Assembly: GCF_000149955.1 (NCBI RefSeq)
Contig: NC_030988.1
Location: 5,367,710-5,431,709, forward strand
Source: Fusarium oxysporum f. sp. lycopersici 4287
Taxonomy: Eukaryota; Ascomycota; Sordariomycetes; Hypocreales; Nectriaceae
Direction of reading: 5' to 3'
DNA length: 64,000 nucleotides
The position numbers and the translations under genes were made by a program. Of this stretch, positions 56,770 to 64,000 are shown piece by piece. The notes under the pieces are model-generated. The model searched no databases, had not been told where the DNA came from, and saw nothing but the letters and a program-made list of their open reading frames with translations. How positions within the stretch are numbered: the first letter of the stretch is position 1; every line of letters begins with the position of its first letter.

Positions 56770-58680
56770 CTATAAAAGGTACCTCTCATGCCACCTATTA
56801 GCCGGTGGTAGAGGTCCCAACAATATTGCGAAGTTACATAGAGCTACATTGCAAGTCTTACAAAAATAACGTGATCGCGGCACCTGTTGATTTGCACTCC
56901 GCGGCCTTAATGCCGTCTCTGAGCTTCGTGACCTAGCATCATCAAACCTCAAGCCCTTACAAGCTAGTCAGTTTGAAGGGTTTTTCCTTCGGACGCGAAT
57001 ATGCTGTATTTTTGGTGTGATTGTGTCACCAGCTCGAAAAATCTTCCTTGAAGAGCCGGTTGATCCGTAAGTGTTGATAATAGCATCAAAAAGGCACTGC
57101 CGCCAGTCAACCCGACTCCGGAAGGGCTTCCAATCAGGCTGCCCTTGGGCTTGAAGGATAAAGCTGTTCACAAGAACAGTATCAAAGAGAAAGTTCCACG
57201 CTAACGCCTGCCAACCGCCCCTACAAATGTGGTGATCGTGTCCCTTTCCAGCTCTTCGTTGATCACCTCGATCAACACCACCTATTTCATCATTGTAGGC
57301 CGCCGCGATAGAAGAGATTGGGAATACCTTCACTTCCTCGTTGCCAAAGAAGGCTCTGATAGGTTGGCTTTGTACTGTACGGGCTGTAGGGCGTTTGCGT
57401 TGCCGAAGTTCAAATCGGCCCCCGTGTGTATAGTTGAAAGGAACATCATGAGGACGTGGTCCTTCCAGATGATCTGGTTGACCTACAGAGGCCAGGGACT
57501 AGTTAGTATATGTTCAATAGTGCGGGACTGTCTCAAAGGCCTCTTACAAGATTATCAGGGGTTACTGCAGTCCTCACTTCGTTGTACCCTAGCTCCGAGC
57601 CGCCGGCCTTGTCAGCAGCTTTCATTTGCACAAAGGGCCCATAGAGACCACAGTTTGATCGAGCTATTCCAGTGGCGCCCCAGCCTTCCTCCGAAGGATC
57701 CTGAAGAGGTCGGGTGACGAAAAGAGGTTATCAATGGAGACGTGATAAATGGCACAGGGCAGCAGACTGACTAGGTAAACGACCACCCGTTGCGTCAGAC
57801 TTAGGCGAGGCTCTTCATCGGCGCCTCTCTTCCGTTTTCGTTGAATTGGAAGACCAACAGGGCCAAAGCTAGAGCCCGGCTTGTGCCAAATCCACCTTAA
57901 AAACAGGCCTCCTTGGGCCACAACCCACACTTTGAAGCCATGAGGCGTAGGTTTGTTCTTGACTACTGTTGTCGAACTAGATCTCCCTGTAAAGCGGATC
58001 ATACTCTCATCTACAGAGAGGCAAGTGCCTAGTTCGATGAAAGCCGTAGATATCTGCTGTATATGCTGAGACCACTGTTCAATTCGATTGTAGGGCGAAG
58101 GGAGGTTATTGTTGGTGTTGTGAGGGAAGATTCGTAGGTGACGTAATAGCAACTGAAATCGATCAAAAGGCATAAATTTGAGGATTGAATGAGTTGGAAG
58201 GTGAGACTCTAAGGTAGCAGCCTTCCAATGGTCTCGAAGACGAATTTCCTTATGTATGCCTATATAAATAAGTACGCCGAGCCAGAGATACACTTCGTCA
58301 GCAGCGGTTGGAATCCAAGCTCGTAGCCGGGCCGGAAAGGCCGGGTTTGACTCTTTTAATAGGAATTCAACGTGTTCATTAGCATATTCGACCCATAGTT
58401 GCACAAGGTAAATAGGTACACAAGCTTAGAATAGTAATAGAGGGCTGCTAGGTAGGTTCTTGATATAAAGTTCAAATTCATCTATATCAAAAGGTTGAAA
58501 TGCATCACCTTTCTGATTACTCGGCTGTATAGTCGGCGGGCAGCTATTAGCAGCTGTGTTCTGTGTGCCTATATTCTCATCAGCTTCATCGAGTTCAAAT
58601 AGGTTAATATTGATTTCAACAGGTCCTGGGTCTTTAGAGCTTAGTTGCGAAGTCCTTGGGAAGGTGAGGAATGGTTTGTA
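56770..58680 (-). mobile_element. piggyBac-type transposase, nearly full length, with intron (copy PB2)
   Basis: Minus strand from about 58680 without a clear ATG: FQPFDIDEFELYIKNLPSSP, a TAA where PB1 has Gln, then LVQLWVEYANEHVEFLL. The DDE core follows (CLSVDESMIRFTGRSS, IYHVSIDNLFSSPDLFRILR). A one-base gap in a G run near 57680 separates this from GIARSNCGLYGPFVQMKAAD and LGYNEVRTAVTPDNL. A GT-AG intron (GTAAGA to TGTAG, with ATACTAAC) precedes VNQIIWKDHVLMMFLSTIHT. A second one-base gap at a G run near 57423 precedes RAFFGNEEVKVFPISSIAAA and EIGGVDRGDQ. CKTCNVALCNF near 56860 is the C-terminal zinc ribbon. All three catalytic Asp blocks are present but the frame is broken. Confidence 0.8.
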
Positions 58681-59133
58681 TGACGAAATTGGTGGTGTTG
58701 TTTCTTGCAGGGCTCAAAGTCACTGATTGTACCCTGCGGGGCTCCAAGGCAAAGTGGGGCGGGTACAAAGTTGTGCCTGCTCCGCACTCCAAGGGAAAGA
58801 ATTTGTGAGCGTGTATAATGTGGATACCGCTCGGAGCAATTCCGTTCTCGATTTGGCCGGGATCAATACTGCCGCCGATTTTCTGACGGAGAGGATGCGA
58901 TTCTCAACTTTGCGGATACTTTGCCTTTGCCTAGGATCGCATTGCCACGGTCCATCGCTCTTCTCGATAAATTTTGCCCGGAGACACGAGACCTCGACTC
59001 CCATCGTAGTCCGCTTTTCGGAGCCAATTTTCGGTCAGGACGGAAAAACTCCTATTGATGTCGTGCACGTTGCCGTCCGCCACTCTTCCACAACTACCCC
59101 TCGATACATTCGGATGATCGGCGTCGGCTCTTC

Positions 59134-59907
59134 ATGCACCGCTCCACCAGCGCCAGACGTCGACCTTCACCACGGAAAGTCACTGATCCGGATCTCGTTG
59201 CCATACGCGCAAAGTTTCTTAATGCTGTCGCCGTCAAGGGGTCCGCGCTCGCGACGCCGCTAGCCACCAACTTGTCCCCTCGATCCTCTCACGCCGGTCC
59301 GTCCGTTACGGTCCAGCGATCTTACTCCAAATCTCGACGCCGCCGAACACATCCTCACAGTACAACACCCCGTGTAGTGGTCGGTCCCGATGTTATTCAT
59401 CGTCTACCATCTGAGCTGGGTCGGTTACATCTATCTTCACCGCTTATTGTCTCGAGTCCTTCACGATTAAACCTTGCCCACAAGATTCAGGCTATCATTT
59501 CCAACCTTGATAGCCATGTTCACAGCTCATCTTTTGTTGCCATCTGGAGCTGTATTTCTGGTCGAGACTGCGTTGTCAGTGTTGGAGGCGGGTCCGCTAT
59601 CACTCTTGCTCGAACTCTAGGGTTATGCAAAGGAATTCCTCATATTTGCATTCCTACGACGTATAGTGGAAGTGAATTACACCCTGGCGGACTGAGCACC
59701 TCTGCCATTGAAAAGAGAAACAAGGACATCGCCGAACACAAAACACCTCCTGCTGTTATTATCTATGACGACAATCTCACCAGAACCTTCCCGACTCGGT
59801 TTTCAGCGCCCAGCCATGAGAGAGTTATGGATGACCTCACTCGCGCTCGCCAGTTGCCCAAATCGGATGATGTTTGCTGGAGTTACTTACACCTCCCGGG
59901 CGTCTGA
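59134..59907 (+). pseudogene. Maleylacetate reductase-like (iron-containing alcohol dehydrogenase family), degraded
   Basis: The plus frame reads PRVVVGPDVIHRLPSELGRL, then the nucleotide-binding block CVVSVGGGSAITLARTLGLC and IPHICIPTTYSGSELHP. Then VIIYDDNLTRTFPTRFSAPS fits the region before the metal-binding His residues. These blocks match maleylacetate reductases (GGGS and IPTTYAGSE motifs), enzymes of hydroxyquinol-type aromatic catabolism. After FSAPS the frame turns unrelated, and the metal-ligand helices are not recognisable. The N-terminal 60 residues are not family-like. I judge it a pseudogene. Confidence 0.6.
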
Positions 59908-60359
59908 CACCTTCTGGCCTTGTCGCTATAACAATTGAAAGCCATCATCTCCTTATGCGAACCGTCTTACAACCTGTCAGGAAGCCCTTCGACCTCCTGG
60001 TCTCTATGCCATCGACCTCTCGGACATGGGATCATGATGATTTATACCATGTTCACAAAACGAACGCCATCCCAACCCTCCCCCATCGTAACGGCTCTTA
60101 ATGGTTGAAGAGTCAGAGTGAAAAAAGCATGGCCCCCGTCATGCAGAGTTTTCTAATAATCTGCACTCAAATACTGCGATGCCATGCGCTTTCTCGCAAG
60201 ACATTGATCGCCGGCTGAACCTTCTATAATTCTCTGTAATACAGCGATTCTGGACCTTTGTTGACTCCAGTTACTTGAGCCAAGGGCGACAAGATTGTTG
60301 TCGCTTGATTAATTCAATGATCTTCCAGAGTAAGCCTAACATTCACCTACCATGTATTT
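59908..60359. other. Degraded sequence after the reductase remnant
   Basis: Short frames only; a LPHRNGS-ending frame at 59874-60101 might be an eroded part of the reductase C-terminus. Confidence 0.35.
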
Positions 60360-60427
60360 CACCTGGGAACGCGGCCCATTCCTGCTTCTGCGCCAACCAC
60401 CTTATCCCAACTATCCCTGTTAGCTAC

Positions 60428-60576
60428 TGTTGAACAGGCACTGGGTGTCACGTGCAAGCAGGGATACTTTAAGATTACAGCCGAAATGGTAAAACCTCTA
60501 AGGGGCAGAACTTGAACATAATACAAGATGAATATACAAATCTGGATCAATGGACCGAATACACGTAATGTCTGAC
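60428..60576 (+). repeat. Solo LTR of the copia element, 149 bp
   Basis: Begins TGTTGAACAGG and ends TGTCTGACA. It is similar in reverse complement over its whole length to 63666-63814, also 149 bp. The flanking 5-mers are GCTAC and GCTAT, a likely 5-bp target duplication with one change. Removing it restores LINE reading across the site (SLLA to ALQDLP). Confidence 0.8.
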
Positions 60577-62086
60577 AGCTATAGCTGCTCTTCAAGACCT
60601 GCCTAAGCAACACTCCCTCCTTCTCCTACGAGGCAGCATCCACCTCCTTCTACGGCACCTCCTTCGGCAACTTAACCCAGAAGGTCTATCTGACCTATGG
60701 GAAAGAGCTGATATCCTCATCAAGGAAGCTATTATGACCTTAGTAGCTAGGAGCCCAGCCGAGCGTCCTAAAGAGCCTGATCCCTATCTCTTATCCCTTC
60801 CTGTAAGAGAAGGAGGTCTTGGGCTTCCTTTGCATAAGGAATTAGCCCAAGGCCTATATCAGGCAGCTAAGGAAACAGCTAAGAAGATCCTTAAGGGTAT
60901 TACTACCTTTTTTACTTCTTACCCCTCTCTATCTACCTCAGAAGCCCAAAACCCCAGTCAAGACCAAGGGAAATCAGCTAAAGAGGTTTTTAAAGAGATA
61001 AATAAGGCCAAGCTAGAAACCTTCCTCCAAGACCTCCCTATATCCTATAAGCAAGCCAGGCTAGAGAATGCTAGCTATCTAGGCCGCAAGTGGCTTAGAG
61101 CCTTACCTACACAGAAACCCCACTCTTTTACAGACTCTGAGACCACTGAAGCCCTTAGAAGCAGACTTTTCTACCCTATTAAGCCTCTAGACCTGCCCTG
61201 TAGTGCCTGTGGTGCTATAGCTAGCCTAGGTCATGAGGATACTTGCAAGGGAGCTAGCAGAAGGTGGATTGCAAGGCATAATGCTGTTAATAGGGCCTTT
61301 GTGAAAGCCCTAGGCAGCCGGCCTGACCTTGAGGTCGAGATCGAACCCCTAGTCCAGCAAGACTCCTCCCTCCGGGCTGACTTTGCAGTCACTATTGGAA
61401 ATAGCCGCTACTTCTATGATATCCAAATCGTAGCTATCTCCAAGGACTCTGCAAAGGAGGACCCCTATAGCACCTTGAAGGAAGCTGCTAGTGAGAAAAG
61501 GCGGAAATATCAGTCTCTTGGAGCCTTCTTCCACCCTCTTATCTTCTCAGCAGGCGGCCTTATGGATCAGGAGACCTCACAGACCTACAAGAAGCTCCAA
61601 GAGCTCTTAGGTCCCTTTGCAGCCTCACAGCTAGACTCAACTATCGGCCTTACCTTGACTAAGACTAGGGCTATCTCAGCTGCCTCTATAGCTCGAGATC
61701 TACCTAGGAGAACGCACTCCTAGATGCCGACCTATCTTTCTTCCTAACCTATCTTCCTTTTTAATCTATCTCTTTTCTCTATTTTTCCTTTACCTCTATC
61801 TCTCTTCTATCTCTATCTCTCCTGTATTTCTATCTCTTTCTAATCTTTATATCTTTCCTATTTCTATTCCTTTCCTATTTATATCTCTTTCCTATTTATA
61901 TCTTACCTATATTCCTACCTATCCTTCTTATATTTATATCTCTTTTACCTCTTTTTATCTCTCTATCTTTATTTCTTATTATCTCTTGTATCTCTTTCTT
62001 ATCTCCTTTATATATCTCTCCTTTATACTCTTTATAAATCCTTATATAAATAGCACTCGAGCAAGATAGCTTTCCATAGCCTAATA

Positions 62087-62114
62087 TAACCCTATCCTAA
62101 CCCTAACCCTAACT
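62087..62114. repeat. Interstitial telomeric repeats (CCCTAA)
   Basis: ATAACCCTATCCTAACCCTA with two further units, ending at CT before copia sequence starts. At least three perfect CCCTAA-phase units plus degenerate ones. It forms the junction between the LINE 3' end and the copia protease region. Confidence 0.85.
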
Positions 62115-62115
62115 C

Positions 62116-63592
62116 TCGCAATCTGAGAAGAGAGGGTCCTTGAGGTCCTTGAACGCGAATATCCACGTTCCCGTACCCGTGAATGGCCACTGGTGACTCC
62201 CCTGCGTAGACGAAGTCTCCAGACGGTGCCGGTCGGTAGTTGAGGAACCTGCACACTTCATTGAAGATATGGATTGTCGATCCAGAGTCAAGGATGGCAG
62301 AATGTCTGAGAGGGTAGGGGGCACAGTTGAAGGCTGCGATAAAGTTATGCGTCACTAGGTAGGTTGCCTTGACGTGTGCCATACCCCGCCTAAGTCACTC
62401 GTCCTGAGTGGTTCTGTCTCTACTTTTGGACAATCGTTTGACTTCCTCCACCAAACCAGTATCGTTCTTGAGACGGTCATTTATTAATCGTTGTATCGCT
62501 TGGTTGGGCTCCCATCCTTCGGCTTTCTGGGCTGGGAATAAGTACCAGCAGCCTTTCCAGTCATGGAAACCTAAACATCCTCGACAAGTAGGGCCATCCG
62601 GGTTCGGATTGACGGTCGTCTCTGCTCGTTTTCGTTTTATTGATACTCCCCTTCCGCCGCCTCGTGCTCTACGCCCACGGCCTTGGCCTCGCGTATCTCG
62701 ATGTGCATAGGATGTTTCGTCCGTCGCCCAATCTGAGGCGTCTCCTTGGACTTCAATAGTGTCATTATCGCGGTCTGTGATTGCAGGTCTGTCGTTCCTG
62801 GATGCAGCGCCGTATGTGGCTGCGAATGCGCCTCTCTTGATTCCTGACGGCCTTCCGCTGGGGTTGGCCATCTTGGCCTCATATCGGATGTCGGCAGCCA
62901 CCTCTCGATAGTTGAGTGTATTATTGAGGATCTGAGGGCGTCGGTGTTGTCGGAAAGTAGATGCCCAGCTGGGGAGAACGTGGTACATTGCTCGATTCAG
63001 ATCTTCTGCCCAGCATTGCGCGTCAAGAGCATCGGGGACTTTCTTGCTGATCGCTTCGGCCATGGTCGTCTCCCACTGAGTAACCCAGTCGTCGAGCTTG
63101 TTGATTTTTGGGGTTATCTGTACGACTTTGTGGTACTTATCGCGCGCTTCTGGTCGGAGGCGTTCGTTGTATACTACTCCAGATCTTCGTAGCTCTTGAT
63201 ACCACTTATCCAATCGGTCTCCCGTGATGCAGGATGTCTTCTGATACGTGGCCGAGACTGTCTTGAGGACAAACCCGACCAGCTTCTGCTCCTGCTTCTT
63301 TGTCTCTCTATATGCCGTCTCTTTCAGGGAGTAGATCCTGAGGTCGTGCTCGTATTCTGCTCTTCCTTCAGGCGAGAGTTCTCCAATTCGTCGAGGCGGT
63401 ACGTAATCTGAACCAGGCGTCATCGTGCCGCTCTCGGGATCGTCCGGATCCGCTTGTCTGGGGTAGTCCCGGATTTCTGGAAGTTTGCCACAGGTCGTAG
63501 GCGTGTGCCAGTTTCTTGAACTCATTGGACCAGGAATCCCAATCCTCCGGAGACGCGTAGGTGATGGTCCTTTCAGCGTGTTTCGTCGCCAT
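62116..63592 (-). mobile_element. Ty1/copia-type retrotransposon, gag and protease start, truncated
   Basis: ATG 63592 (MATKHAERTITYASPEDWDS) begins gag. A one-base shift near 63500 joins it to the 376-codon frame 63525-62395. This contains acidic and basic gag regions, a Gly/Arg-rich block (RGRRARGGGRG) and a zinc knuckle-like CRGCLGFHDWKGCW. A TGA at 62395-62397 is followed in the same frame by the aspartic protease active site AILDSGSTIHIFNE. The frame is cut at 62116 by the telomeric repeat. Integrase, RT and RNase H are absent. The 5' LTR is at 63666-63814. Confidence 0.8.
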
Positions 63593-63665
63593 CGTGATAG
63601 AATGAACCGAAGGTCGTATGCGTTTAGGTGTGCGGGTCGCTGAGATGCAATTGAGACTCTTAATT

Positions 63666-63814
63666 GTCAAACATGACGTGTATTCGGTTCATTGATGTGA
63701 ATTGGTGTATTCCTGTTGTGTTCTGTTGAAATCTACCCCTTAGAGGTTTTACCATTTCGGCTGTAATCTTAAAGTATCCCTGCTTGCACGTGAGGCCCCA
63801 GCACCTGTTCAACA
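63666..63814 (-). repeat. Copia 5' LTR, 149 bp
   Basis: On the minus strand it starts TGTTGAACAGGTGCTGG and ends CATGTTTGACA, directly upstream of gag. It is the same family and length as the solo LTR at 60428-60576. Confidence 0.85.
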
Positions 63815-64000
63815 AGAGTACCCCATTTCGCCATTTGGCAAAGCCTTGACGAGTACCTCGATTTTGACGCAGAACTGGGCGGTGTGGACCAGCGCAAACT
63901 GTTCACCTTCGCCAAAGAAAATATGCCAAAGCTTGGATACAAGGTGCGAGCACACTTGATGAACGCAATGGTGCCAGGTCTCGGAGAGGCGCAGAAGATG
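63815..64000 (+). CDS. Unidentified coding sequence, partial
   Basis: 62 codons open from the LTR edge to the window end: [20 protein letters not shown], then [20 protein letters not shown] and [14 protein letters not shown]. Composition is clearly protein-like and no stop occurs. The 5' part is missing, which suggests the copia element landed in or beside this gene. Family not recognised; it could also belong to another mobile element. Confidence 0.4.

Larger units (their letters stand above)
60360..62115 (+). mobile_element. Non-LTR retrotransposon with restriction-like endonuclease, 5' truncated, 3' end in telomeric repeats
   Basis: The RT C-terminal part is split by a solo LTR: TTLSQLSLLA before it, ALQDLPKQHSLLLLRGSIHL after it. 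After a one-base shift near 60660 an open frame to 61723 holds the rest. It includes LPVREGGLGLPLHKELAQGL (typical of fungal CRE/MoTeR-like RT ends) and a zinc motif CSACGAIASLGHEDTCKG with a following His. A PD-(D/E)xK-type endonuclease block follows (LRADFAVTIGN, YFYDIQIVAI). A T/C-rich 3' UTR of about 360 bp (61724-62086) runs straight into CCTAACCCTAACCCTAAC. Elements of this architecture in fungi are known to target telomeres. Confidence 0.7.

Noticed and set aside
57229..57717. A 162-codon plus-strand frame
   Set aside because: It is antisense to the piggyBac copy PB2, whose minus-strand frames and intron explain the region.
1..64000. CRISPR arrays, rRNA and tRNA genes
   Set aside because: No regularly spaced repeats of that kind, and no rRNA or tRNA sequence that I could recognise by eye. 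A tRNA with weak features could be missed without a covariance search.

Overview
The window looks like a transposon-rich compartment of a filamentous ascomycete nuclear genome. The signs are short GT-AG introns of about 46-87 bp with CTNAC-type branch points, typical ascomycete families (bZIP, AA9, NmrA, hybrid histidine kinase, OrsD-domain proteins) and a FREQUENCY clock gene. FREQUENCY points to a Sordariomycete or a relative; a Hypocreales-type fungus is my inference. Many reading frames carry nonsense changes of the kind left by repeat-induced point mutation (RIP: CAA/CAG to TAA/TAG, TGG to TAG or TGA). One assembly gap (N run) lies at 7670-7832.

Left part (1-32 kb), mostly host genes and host pseudogenes. 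A long OrsD-domain gene with two in-frame stops runs off the left edge. It is followed by a bZIP factor, a four-exon ECM15/UPF0045 gene, a CorA-type transporter remnant, a multi-pass membrane protein, a six-exon membrane-anchored histidine acid phosphatase (phytase family) and a three-exon RING-H2 protein. Next come an NmrA gene cut off by a pogo-type element, a second OrsD fragment, a small secreted Cys-rich protein, a broken sugar transporter, an AA9 polysaccharide monooxygenase and a RIP-killed DUF2456-type membrane protein. Several of these are visible only after splicing.

Middle part (30-49 kb), mostly mobile-element debris: three piggyBac copies or fragments (one lies further right), a MULE, pogo pieces, two hAT C-termini and two LINE fragments. 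A truncated hemerythrin gene, an apparently intact phosphatidylserine decarboxylase-like gene and a bHLH pseudogene are embedded in it.

Right part (49-64 kb). A hybrid histidine kinase with one stop codon between its kinase and receiver domains sits divergently to an intact two-exon frq gene, 1.8 kb away. Then follow a piggyBac gene, a maleylacetate-reductase-like pseudogene, and a nested retroelement knot. In the knot, a LINE with a restriction-like endonuclease ends in telomeric CCCTAA repeats, carries a 149-bp solo LTR, and abuts a truncated copia element that keeps a matching 149-bp LTR.

No operon-like or biosynthetic cluster is convincing. The main stories are genome defence by RIP, nested transposition, telomere-associated elements, and a possible sensor-kinase plus clock-protein pair. 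Exon coordinates were worked out by hand from splice signals and reading frame, without any database search.
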